Assembly: GCA_020028195.1 (NCBI GenBank)
Contig: JAHWYE010000053.1
Span: 1 to 8,699, forward strand
Length of the DNA: 8,699 nucleotides
Direction: 5' to 3'
From: Nitrospirota bacterium
GTDB taxonomy: Bacteria; Nitrospirota; Nitrospiria; Nitrospirales; Nitrospiraceae
Shown: positions 1 through 6,244 of the stretch, one piece after another
Layout of the letters: every line of letters begins with the position of its first letter
How positions within the stretch are numbered: position 1 is the first letter of the stretch
Program-made: the position numbers and the translations under genes
The notes under the pieces: model-generated
Database searches by the model: none
Told to the model about the DNA's origin: nothing
Seen by the model: only the letters and a program-made list of their open reading frames with translations

Positions 1-405
1 CTCCTTGATCCAGGGATGAGATTTCAGGCGATCGACCAGCTCCGTGGAGTTTACCGAGAACAGCGTCTCGCCGGATTGCAGCCTCAATCGCTCCAGCACA
101 TCCTCGTACGTCACGCGGCTGGTTCCGGACACGGTCACTTCACGCACCTGGAACCAGTCGGCGACGAGCGGCTTTTCATCTCTGTGCAGCGGCATGGCTC
201 CCCACCAGCCGACGAAGACAACCGCAATCACTGCGACCAACAGCAGCGACCGACGGACGAGACCTGCGCCGCTTATTGTGGATCCGTTGCTGAAGCTTGC
301 ACGCGAACCGAATGGGCTGGGCCTTCTTCGAAGGTTGGGCCTCGGGCCAGGCCTCCGCTTCCGCCAGGGTTTCATTGCGCGATTCATCTCAAACCCCCCG
401 CGCAT
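1..405 (-). CDS. ftsQ: Cell division protein FtsQ, N-terminal part (3' end beyond window)
   Basis: FtsQ is a bitopic inner-membrane protein that links early and late divisome proteins through FtsB/FtsL at the septum. The 135 visible codons show a short cytoplasmic tail very rich in Arg and Pro (about residues 11-35 and 51-52), one hydrophobic membrane segment (about 53-69, LLLVAVIAVVFVGWW), then a periplasmic POTRA-type domain beginning near residue 85 with FQVREVTVSGTSRVT, a predicted helix (YEDVLERLRL), and the typical LFSVN and HPWIKE motifs. The C-terminal beta domain lies outside the window. I chose ATG at 405-403 because it directly follows the ddl stop (TGAATG) and has AGAGG five bases upstream; in-frame ATGs at 387 (with a G-run six bases upstream) and 375 are alternatives that would only shorten the tail. 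Its place after ddl, where ftsQ-ftsA-ftsZ usually follow, fits. The gene call is firm; the exact start is moderately sure. Confidence 0.93.
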   Translation of the reverse strand, partial: MRGGFEMNRAMKPWRKRRPGPRPNLRRRPSPFGSRASFSNGSTISGAGLVRRSLLLVAVIAVVFVGWWGAMPLHRDEKPLVADWFQVREVTVSGTSRVTYEDVLERLRLQSGETLFSVNSTELVDRLKSHPWIKE

Positions 406-1407
406 TCATACCTCTATTTTCATCGTTCTGTACTCAGTGTCCTTCATACGCCTGAGAGCAGAGTGGAGAATCCGTTCCGTCAGGGAGTCATAGGTAATGC
501 CGGCTTTGGCCGCCGCCATGGGCAAGAGGCTGGTTTCAGTCATGCCAGGGACCGTATTGATTTCCAGCACGAACGGTCGGCCTCGTTCCGTCACGCGAAA
601 ATCCACCCGCGCGGCTCCCTGGCATCCAAGGAGCTGATAGGTCCGAACCGCCAGGTTTTCAACCAGCCGACTCACCTTCGCAGGAAGGGGGGCTGGGCAG
701 AGGTACGTGGTTCGCCCCTTCTCATATTTGGCCGCGTAATCAAAGAACCCACCTGGAGCCCGAATCTCGATTGCGGGCAGCGCCAGGGGCTCGGAGGATC
801 CGCCCAAGACGGAGACCGTGATCTCGCGGCCAGCGATGTAGGCCTCCACCACCGCTTCTTGGTCATACTTATGGGCATGCCGCAGCGCGGCCTGCCATTC
901 GGAGGCTTGGCGCACAATGCTCACTCCATATGTAGAACCTTGCGCCGCCGGCTTCACGACGACCGGCCACTTGAGTCCTGCGGGGGGAACACGCGATGCC
1001 TTGCCCCGGTGCCCTGACCGAACCACGGTTCCGGGGGGAACCCGGATGCCGTGATAGTCGAGCAGATCTTTGGCGGTCACCTTGTGCATGGCGATCGCGC
1101 TGGCCCTGACGCCGGACCCTGTATAGGGAATCCCGACCATCTCCAGCAGTCCCTGGATCGTTCCGTCTTCTCCTCCCGGCCCGTGGAGGGCCACAAACGC
1201 GAACTCCACCTTCTTGTCCCGCAGTTGCTGCAAGAACAACGCATCCACATCGATTGGCACTGCGTCATAGCCGAGCCGGAGAAGCGCACGGTGAACCGCC
1301 TGGCCAGTCTTCAGCGAGATCTCCCGCTCGGCCGACTGTCCACCTAGCAGCACACCGATCCGCGCCGTCGTCAAGGGCATGTTCGTCGCTCGTGAAGCGA
1401 ATCTCAT
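406..1407 (-). CDS. ddl: D-alanine--D-alanine ligase
   Basis: Ddl is a cytoplasmic ATP-grasp enzyme that joins two D-alanines to give the dipeptide added by MurF. The 333-residue product has the N-terminal GGQSAEREIS motif (22-31; Glu27 matches E. coli DdlB Glu15), LHGPGGEDG (74-82), the ATP-grasp KPAAQGST stretch (152-159; Ser158 matches Ser150), the omega-loop FDYAAKY (222-228), RVDF (267-270) and EINTVPGMT (282-290), which holds the metal ligands. Tyr228 matches E. coli Tyr216, the residue type linked to D-Ala-D-Ala rather than D-Ala-D-lactate products. The start is uncertain: ATG 1407 has AAGGGG about 12 bases upstream, while ATG 1380 (residue 10) gives MPLTTARIGVLLGG, closer to the usual N-terminus and about 324 residues long. 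The gene lies 31 nt after murB and directly abuts ftsQ. The last ~15 residues, rich in charge, extend slightly beyond the usual end. Confidence 0.97.
   Translation of the reverse strand: MRFASRATNMPLTTARIGVLLGGQSAEREISLKTGQAVHRALLRLGYDAVPIDVDALFLQQLRDKKVEFAFVALHGPGGEDGTIQGLLEMVGIPYTGSGVRASAIAMHKVTAKDLLDYHGIRVPPGTVVRSGHRGKASRVPPAGLKWPVVVKPAAQGSTYGVSIVRQASEWQAALRHAHKYDQEAVVEAYIAGREITVSVLGGSSEPLALPAIEIRAPGGFFDYAAKYEKGRTTYLCPAPLPAKVSRLVENLAVRTYQLLGCQGAARVDFRVTERGRPFVLEINTVPGMTETSLLPMAAAKAGITYDSLTERILHSALRRMKDTEYRTMKIEV
411..415 (-). promoter_or_regulatory. Ribosome binding site deciding the ftsQ start
   Basis: AGAGG lies on the minus strand inside the last codons of ddl, five bases before ATG 405-403, which itself follows the ddl TGA directly. 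This favours the 405 start over the in-frame ATGs at 387 and 375, although a G-run six bases before 387 keeps that one possible. Confidence 0.6.
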
Positions 1408-1438
1408 CCCCGGATTCAGCCCCTTCGTGAGGGACGCT

Positions 1439-2416
1439 CTACACGCGTCGGGGCTGTCCGACGATTTTCAACTCGAGTTCCAAGGTGATCCCGGTCCGTT
1501 GCTCCACGGTCCGACCGATTTTCTTGATCAACGCGATCACATCGGCGGCACTGGCCCGTCCCAGATTCACCACGAAGTTGGCATGCTTTTCTGAGACCTG
1601 GGCATCACCGACCCGCGCGCCTTTCAGACCAGCCGCCTCGATCAAACGTCCCGCCGTATCATGCTCTGGATTCTTGAATACGCATCCGGCGTTAGGAAGC
1701 GTCAGGGGCTGAGTGTTCTTCCGGTACCGCAGGTACTCCTTGACCACTCGTTCAATCTTCTCCCGCTGCGCCGGTTTGAGTTGCAGCCAGACCCCGACCA
1801 CAATCCCACGAGGCAACAGGGCTCGGCGGTAGCTGAACTGAATGGCCGAGGCCGGACAGTCAATGAACCGCCCCTGCGGATCGACCACGCGAACAGCCTT
1901 GACGGCGTCCTTCATCTCGCCGAGCCTGGTTCCGGCATTCATCACCACACAGCCCGCCACCGTGCCCGGAATGCCGGCGGCCCATTCGAGCCCGGACAGA
2001 GCGAGGCTGATTGCGTGTCGCATCAGCGTCGGCATTCCGACGCCACCCTCGGCATAGACCACGCCATTGGGCTCATCCCTAACGGCGTTCAGCCGCGAGA
2101 GGCTCACGACCACGCCACGGATTCCCTGATCGCGCACCAGTAGATTCGTGCCGCCGATGACGAAGACCGGCACCTTTGACGCATGAGCCTGCTTGACCAG
2201 CTGCGACAGGTCGTCCGCATCAGCCGGGATCACGAGCACGTCCGCAGGCCCCCCGATCCGGAACGACGTGTAGTCCCGCAGCGATGCTCCGAACTTGACT
2301 TCTCCTCGCAGGCCAGAAACCACCGCGTGAAGATCGGACGAATTGGCGTTGGTCCTCAACTTACCGGATGACGATTGACGCTGCGCACCGTTTCTCATAA
2401 CCAGACCCGCGCTCAC
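1439..2416 (-). CDS. murB: UDP-N-acetylenolpyruvoylglucosamine reductase (MurB, type II)
   Basis: MurB is a cytoplasmic FAD enzyme that uses NADPH to reduce UDP-GlcNAc-enolpyruvate to UDP-MurNAc, the substrate of MurC. Visible motifs: YTSFRIGGPAD (49-59) and GGTNLLVRDQGIRG (88-101) in the FAD-binding half, GIPGTVAGCVVMNAG (148-162), FSYRRA (194-199), PNAGCVFKNP (241-250), VSEKHANFVVN (274-284) and the C-terminal LELELKIVG. At 325 residues, with the AGxxFKNP pattern, it resembles the shorter type II MurB seen in S. aureus and others. Position 245 is Cys where the proton-donating Ser is usual. Residues 1-30 are a polar, low-complexity extension. The GTG start at 2416 overlaps the murC stop (GTGA) and has GGAG five bases upstream, so I prefer it over ATG 2398 (residue 7). 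The murC-murB fusion-like overlap implies translational coupling. Confidence 0.97.
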   Translation of the reverse strand: MSAGLVMRNGAQRQSSSGKLRTNANSSDLHAVVSGLRGEVKFGASLRDYTSFRIGGPADVLVIPADADDLSQLVKQAHASKVPVFVIGGTNLLVRDQGIRGVVVSLSRLNAVRDEPNGVVYAEGGVGMPTLMRHAISLALSGLEWAAGIPGTVAGCVVMNAGTRLGEMKDAVKAVRVVDPQGRFIDCPASAIQFSYRRALLPRGIVVGVWLQLKPAQREKIERVVKEYLRYRKNTQPLTLPNAGCVFKNPEHDTAGRLIEAAGLKGARVGDAQVSEKHANFVVNLGRASAADVIALIKKIGRTVEQRTGITLELELKIVGQPRRV

Positions 2417-3792
2417 AGACGCTCCAGCAGGGCGAGCCCGGCCTTCCAGATGTCGCCGGCACCGAGCGTGATCACCAAATCACCAGCCTTAAGAAGGGGC
2501 AAGACCTGATCCGCGAGGGTTTCCTTTCGATCAACCCAGGTCACGGACGAATGTCCAGTGGCACGAACCGCTTCGGCCAGTCTCTCACCGGACACCCCGG
2601 GGATTTCCGGCTCTCCAGCCGCATAGATCTCGGTGATGAACAGGACATCGGCTTGCTCGAAGGCACGTGCAAACTCGTCAACAAGATCGCGCGTACGAGT
2701 GTATCGGTGGGGCTGAAAGAGGACCACCAGCCGTCTGTCCCAACCCTGCTTCGCGGCTGCCAAGGTGGCTCTGATTTCAGTGGGGTGGTGTCCGTAATCG
2801 TCCACGACCATGACCCCATTCTTTTCCCCTCGCAGATGAAAGCGCCGCTCGACACCGGTAAAGGCCGCGAGGCCCTTTCGAATCAAATCCACCGGCACGT
2901 CCAGCTCTGTTCCCACCGCAATGGCAGCAAGAGCGTTCGTGACGTTGTGAACGCCCGGGGTGGAGAGACGGAAGGGTCCCAGGTTCTTCCCACGAAAATA
3001 GGTCCTGAACTCCGATCCCCATTGTTTCAGCGTCATCTCGGTTGCTCGGAAATCAGGCGGCGGAGCTCCGGCCTGCTCACGGAGCCCATAGGTCTGGTAT
3101 CGCTTCACAACCCCAGGAAGTAATGTCCGGATCCGGTCGTCATCGGAGCAGAGGACCGCCAGACCGTAGAAGGGCACCCGGTTGATGAACTCCAGAAAAC
3201 TGTCCTGCAACCGCTCCATGGTTCCATAATGATCCAGATGCTCTCGATCGATGTTGGTCACCGCCACAATGGTCGGAGAGAGCTTCAGGAAAGACCCGTC
3301 ACTCTCGTCAGCCTCCGCGACCAGCAAATCTCCGCGCCCAAGTCGAGCGTGACTTCCCAGAGCGTTCACCTTTCCCCCGATCACAACGGTTGGGTCCAGA
3401 CCGGCCTGCGCCAGGACTGCCGCGACCATGGAGGTCGTCGTCGTCTTGCCGTGGGCGCCGGCAATGGCGATCCCGTATTTGAGGCGCATCAGCTCGGCCA
3501 GCATTTCGGCGCGGGGAATGACCGGGATCAGCTTGGCCCGAGCCGCCACCACTTCCGGATTGGTTGCTGGGACGGCTGAGGAGATCACGACCACCTGCGC
3601 ATCACCTACATTAGATTCCTGATGCCCGATGAAGATCCGGCCGCCCAACTCCTGGAGTCGTCGCGTGATCTCCGACTCGGACAGATCAGAGCCGGTGACC
3701 TTATATCCCAACGTGAGCAGCACTTCGGCGATCCCGCTCATGCCGGCTCCGCCAATCCCCACCAGATGAATATGCTGAGTTTTTCTGAACAT
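2413..3792 (-). CDS. murC: UDP-N-acetylmuramate--L-alanine ligase
   Basis: MurC is the cytoplasmic ATP-dependent ligase that adds L-Ala to UDP-MurNAc, the first peptide-stem step. The 459-residue product has all three Mur ligase domains: the UDP-binding N-terminus with GIGGAGMSGIAE (12-23); the central ATPase with AGAHGKTTTT (111-120, Lys116), AEADESDGSF (159-168) and NIDREHLDHY (180-189, His185); and the C-terminal domain with PGVHNVTNALAA (279-290), GVERRF (313-318), DDYGHHPTEI (331-340) and FQPHRYTRTRDL (359-370). Length and motif order are normal, and HHPTE plus PHRYTR separate MurC from MurD/E/F. ATG 3792 is the first possible start, since an in-frame TAA lies shortly upstream, and it sits just before the UDP-binding motif as expected. 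No Shine-Dalgarno sequence is visible: the upstream bases are the end of a 7-mer repeat array. The 3' end overlaps murB by four bases. Confidence 0.98.
   Translation of the reverse strand: MFRKTQHIHLVGIGGAGMSGIAEVLLTLGYKVTGSDLSESEITRRLQELGGRIFIGHQESNVGDAQVVVISSAVPATNPEVVAARAKLIPVIPRAEMLAELMRLKYGIAIAGAHGKTTTTSMVAAVLAQAGLDPTVVIGGKVNALGSHARLGRGDLLVAEADESDGSFLKLSPTIVAVTNIDREHLDHYGTMERLQDSFLEFINRVPFYGLAVLCSDDDRIRTLLPGVVKRYQTYGLREQAGAPPPDFRATEMTLKQWGSEFRTYFRGKNLGPFRLSTPGVHNVTNALAAIAVGTELDVPVDLIRKGLAAFTGVERRFHLRGEKNGVMVVDDYGHHPTEIRATLAAAKQGWDRRLVVLFQPHRYTRTRDLVDEFARAFEQADVLFITEIYAAGEPEIPGVSGERLAEAVRATGHSSVTWVDRKETLADQVLPLLKAGDLVITLGAGDIWKAGLALLERL
2422..2425 (-). promoter_or_regulatory. Ribosome binding site deciding the murB GTG start
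   Basis: GGAG on the minus strand, within the end of murC, lies five bases before GTG 2416-2414. This spacing supports the GTG that overlaps the murC stop rather than the ATG at 2398. Confidence 0.6.
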
Positions 3793-3794
3793 CG

Positions 3795-3867
3795 AGCAAC
3801 GTTATTCGTGAACCGTTATTCGTTAAACGCGCAGACCTGTTGAACGATTCACGTTTAACGTTTAACG
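3795..3867 (-). repeat. Phased CG-heptad inverted repeat between murG and murC
   Basis: Read on the minus strand, this stretch falls into consecutive 7-nt units that each begin with CG and are otherwise mostly A/T. Four units cover 3867-3840 (the first two both CGTTAAA), then a 10-nt GC-rich spacer (3839-3830), then four units cover 3829-3802 (the second and fourth both CGAATAA), plus a degenerate ninth unit at 3801-3795. The two arms are inverted: 3867-3840 against 3827-3800 gives about 21 of 28 matching positions in heptad register, and CGTTAAACG (3860-3852) is perfectly complementary to 3829-3821. GC of the gap is about 44%, below the flanking genes. It overlaps the last three sense codons and the stop of murG. 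It could be a miniature inverted repeat, an RNA hairpin, or a remnant of a genome-wide intergenic repeat family. What I see is the periodicity and symmetry; any function is inference. Confidence 0.8.
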
Positions 3868-4952
3868 TCCTGAACGAGTGCCAGGCATCCCTGCACAATC
3901 GCTTCGGCCGCGTCGGCACGCCCGAGGGTTCTGCTTCGCTCGCCCATCACGCGCAGGCGGTCCGGATCGCGCAGCAAGGCCTCAATCGTCTGAGCCAGCC
4001 TAAGCCCAGTGAGTTCAGCCTGTGGCAGCACCACCGCCGCACCAGCCGATTCCATCACCTGCGCGTTGAGCGCCTGGTGGTCATAGATGGCCTGGGGAAG
4101 GGGAATCAGGATTGCCCCTTTCCCGCAGACGGCCAGCTCCGCCACCGTCATGGCGCCTGACCGAGACACAACAAGGTCGGCCGACCGCAAGACCCTTGGC
4201 ATGTCGAACAAGAAAGACACCACCTCCGCCTTGAACCCGGCTGCCTCGTACGCGGCCTTGACTCGTCCGAGATCGGCCTCACCTGTCTGATGAGTCACTG
4301 CAAGTTCTGCTCGCATGGATCCCAAGTGCGGCAGGGCCTCGACCATCGCCGTGTTGATGGCGCGAGCGCCCTGGCTCCCGCCGAAAATCAACAGGGTCTG
4401 TCTTCGCGCCCCACCCGAGTCGGTGGGGACTTCCGGTTTCTGGTCCAGGAAGGCCTGTCGGACGGGAGTGCCCACGACTCGCACCTTGGACGAAGTGAAG
4501 AAGCCTGCTGCCGACTCGAACGCCAGGAACACCCGATGCGCGAGCGGGCCCAGCACCTTGTTCGCCATTCCGGGATACGCATTGGGCTCCAGAATGACCC
4601 GTCGGATCCCCAGCAGAGACGCGCCCACGAGTACGGGAGGGCTGGTATAGCCTCCAACCCCGATCACCAGATCCGCGCGCCGCTGCCGCAAGAGCTTGAC
4701 CGACTGCCACAAGGTCAGCGGCAGGGACAGCAGCGCCTTGATGGCTCCTCGCACTCCCAGCCCCATTACAGGCTGTGCCGCGATGATCGCCAATTCGAAG
4801 CCCTCCTGCATGAGCACCTTGGCCTCGATTCCACGGACCGTGCCCACAAAGAGAATCGAGGCCCTCGGCTCCTGCCGAAGAAACTCCCGAGCCAGCGCCA
4901 CCGCCGGATACAGATGGCCGCCGGTACCTCCCGCTGCGATCACGATATTCAT
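3855..4952 (-). CDS. murG: UDP-GlcNAc:lipid I N-acetylglucosaminyltransferase (MurG)
   Basis: MurG is a GT28, GT-B fold enzyme at the inner face of the cytoplasmic membrane; it transfers GlcNAc from UDP-GlcNAc to lipid I to make lipid II. The 365-residue product carries the glycine-rich GGTGGHLYPA loop (8-17, His13), GVGGYTSPP (98-106), EPNAYPGMANK (122-132), VVGTPVR (159-165), the second glycine-rich loop FGGSQGARAIN (190-200), HQTGE (221-225), and the UDP-GlcNAc site SRSGAMTVAEL (263-273; Glu272 matches the ribose-binding Glu269 of E. coli) followed by DHQ (291-293) and NAQVMESAGAAVVL. Length is normal. The ATG shares its A with the ftsW stop (TGATG), so translation is probably coupled; a GGAGG lies 15 bases upstream, which is rather far. 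The C-terminal codons for Val-Lys-Arg and the stop are part of the neighbouring 7-mer repeat, so the natural end may have been replaced. Confidence 0.98.
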   Translation of the reverse strand: MNIVIAAGGTGGHLYPAVALAREFLRQEPRASILFVGTVRGIEAKVLMQEGFELAIIAAQPVMGLGVRGAIKALLSLPLTLWQSVKLLRQRRADLVIGVGGYTSPPVLVGASLLGIRRVILEPNAYPGMANKVLGPLAHRVFLAFESAAGFFTSSKVRVVGTPVRQAFLDQKPEVPTDSGGARRQTLLIFGGSQGARAINTAMVEALPHLGSMRAELAVTHQTGEADLGRVKAAYEAAGFKAEVVSFLFDMPRVLRSADLVVSRSGAMTVAELAVCGKGAILIPLPQAIYDHQALNAQVMESAGAAVVLPQAELTGLRLAQTIEALLRDPDRLRVMGERSRTLGRADAAEAIVQGCLALVQDVKR

Positions 4953-6163
4953 CAGGCAAAGACCCGCCCTCCATGCCCACTCGCGTACTGGCCGGTCTGC
5001 TTCCCCCCTTGCCGATCGCGTGAAATGCTCAGCAAGATACCAATGGCCAGCAGATTCACGGTCAACGACGACCCACCATAACTAACAAGAGGGAGAGTCA
5101 GTCCTTTCGTTGGAAGCAGGCCGGTCACCACACCGGCATTGATCAAGGCCTGCAATCCGATCAGGAGTGTGATCCCAAGGGCCAGATACCGGCCGAACGG
5201 CTCCCGCGCCCGCCCGGCAATCTGGAATCCCTTGATCACCAGAATCACAAAGAGGACCATGATACCGCCTGTTCCCACCAGACCAAGCTCCTCGCCGACC
5301 AGCGCCAGCACGAAATCCGTATGGGCCTCCGGCAGGAAGAACAGTTTCTGCTTGCCTTCGCCTAGTCCGACTCCGAACAGACCGCCGCTGCCGAACGCCA
5401 GAAACGACTGGGTCACCTGAAAGCCGGCATCCGTGGCATCCTTCCAGGGAGCCAGAAAGGTGAGGAAACGCTGTCGGCGGTAGCTCGATCCCAGGATCAG
5501 CACGGCCACAACCGGTACGGCGACCAGAATCAATCCAACGAGATGTGTCACCCTGGCCCCTCCAAGGAACAGAAGGCCCAACGCCACTAACCCGATCACC
5601 ACCGCCGTCCCGAGGTCTGGCTGGAGCAACAGCAATCCCCCCAACAGTCCCACCACGATGAGCGGAGGAAGAAAACCGGAGGGCCACTCCGTCACACGGC
5701 TTCCCTTCTTAGTCAGATACGAAGCCATGTAGAGGACCACGGCCAGTTTGGCCAGCTCCGCTGGCTGCATTGAAATCGGTCCGAGGCGAAGCCAGCGCCG
5801 TGCGCCCTTGGCCGCTACGCCCATCGAGGGAACCAGCACCAGAATCAGGAGTACTGCCGTCAGGCCCAGGATGGGCCACGCCAACCTGCGCCACAACGTG
5901 TAATCGACGCGGGACGCCACGTGCAGCAGCAGGAATCCAAAGGCCAGCCAGGCCACTTGACGCTTCAGAAAATAGATTGAGTCGTGAAACCGGTTTCCGG
6001 CCAATACCGCGCTCGCGCTGAACACCATGACCAGACCGACCAGCGCCAGGACCACGGCGGCTGCGAGCACACTCGCGTCAGTCCCGATCCGCCTCCGCGA
6101 TCGCTGGCTTGAGGACGGCCAGGGAAGCGCAAGCGTGCCGCCCTCGATACCTCTGCGTGACAT
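4952..6163 (-). CDS. ftsW: SEDS family septal peptidoglycan polymerase FtsW
   Basis: FtsW is a polytopic inner-membrane SEDS glycosyltransferase that polymerises lipid II at the septum together with a class B PBP. The 403-residue product has a polar, Ser/Arg-rich cytoplasmic N-terminus (1-27), then about ten hydrophobic segments. Family motifs: QPAELAKLA (133-141), QPDLGTA (181-187), a large periplasmic loop with FLTFLAPWKDATDAGFQVTQS (split over 233-253), LFGVGLGEGKQKLFFLPEAHTDF (262-284) where Asp283 matches the proposed catalytic Asp297 of E. coli FtsW, EELGLVG (291-297), and the signature PTKGLTLPLVSYGGSS (351-366). Its location between murD and murG marks it as FtsW rather than RodA or SpoVE. 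ATG 6163 is the first in-frame start after tandem TGA TGA codons; no good Shine-Dalgarno is within 12 bases, and the GAGG-containing sequences upstream lie in an inverted repeat. It shares one base with murG. Confidence 0.97.
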   Translation of the reverse strand: MSRRGIEGGTLALPWPSSSQRSRRRIGTDASVLAAAVVLALVGLVMVFSASAVLAGNRFHDSIYFLKRQVAWLAFGFLLLHVASRVDYTLWRRLAWPILGLTAVLLILVLVPSMGVAAKGARRWLRLGPISMQPAELAKLAVVLYMASYLTKKGSRVTEWPSGFLPPLIVVGLLGGLLLLQPDLGTAVVIGLVALGLLFLGGARVTHLVGLILVAVPVVAVLILGSSYRRQRFLTFLAPWKDATDAGFQVTQSFLAFGSGGLFGVGLGEGKQKLFFLPEAHTDFVLALVGEELGLVGTGGIMVLFVILVIKGFQIAGRAREPFGRYLALGITLLIGLQALINAGVVTGLLPTKGLTLPLVSYGGSSLTVNLLAIGILLSISRDRQGGKQTGQYASGHGGRVFA

Positions 6164-6174
6164 GACTCATCAGT

Positions 6175-6203
6175 CGTGAGGTGTAACCTCGCCTCACGCC
6201 TCA
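6175..6203 (-). repeat. Heptad repeat and second inverted repeat upstream of ftsW
   Basis: On the plus strand CGCCTCA occurs twice in tandem (6190-6196, 6197-6203), and CGTGAGG lies at 6175-6181. In the transcript this gives a possible 7-bp stem (6198-6192 with 6181-6175) with a 10-nt loop, and the second copy of the unit offers an alternative partner. The stem ends about 11 bases before the ftsW ATG and contains the only GAGG-like, ribosome-binding-like sequences in the gap. The CG-leading 7-mer style is like that of the murG-murC gap. A role in ftsW translation is inference. Confidence 0.5.
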
Positions 6204-6207
6204 CCCC

Positions 6208-6244
6208 GGGGACCCATTGCTCCGAAGAATGCAATGGGTGCCCC
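6208..6244 (-). other. Strong hairpin in murD-ftsW gap
   Basis: The 9-base sequence acccattgc (6212-6220) is perfectly complementary to gcaatgggt (6231-6239) around a 10-base loop. The stem extends by four G-C pairs (6208-6211 with 6241-6244) across one unpaired base at 6240, giving 13 pairs. It starts immediately after the murD stop codon. No T-run follows on the minus strand, so it does not look like a standard intrinsic terminator; an RNA processing, stabilising or attenuating element is more likely, but that is inference. Confidence 0.7.

Noticed and set aside
16..1017. Long plus-strand open frame of 333 codons opposite ddl and ftsQ
   Set aside because: It is antisense to two clearly recognised genes, has no recognisable domain, is rich in Arg, His, Gly and Pro as expected of shadow frames in GC-rich DNA, and has no ribosome site.
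1414..1431. Small hairpin (CCCT/AGGG) in the murB-ddl gap as a terminator
   Set aside because: Only four base pairs, no T-run, and a downstream gene in the same direction; it may simply include part of a ribosome site.
3793..3868. CRISPR-like array in the murG-murC gap
   Set aside because: Units are only 7 nt, directly adjacent without spacers, and no cas gene is present.
4279..4980. Minus-strand frame of 233 codons overlapping murG in another phase
   Set aside because: It is the out-of-frame reading of murG with Gly/Arg/Ser bias; the in-frame product is a full-length MurG.
4290..5081. Plus-strand open frame of 263 codons opposite murG and ftsW
   Set aside because: Composition and position are those of a complement of conserved coding sequence; no domain is recognisable.
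6204..6211. CCCCGGGG palindrome as an operator
   Set aside because: It is explained by the edge of the larger hairpin and a neighbouring C-run; nothing else suggests a regulator site.
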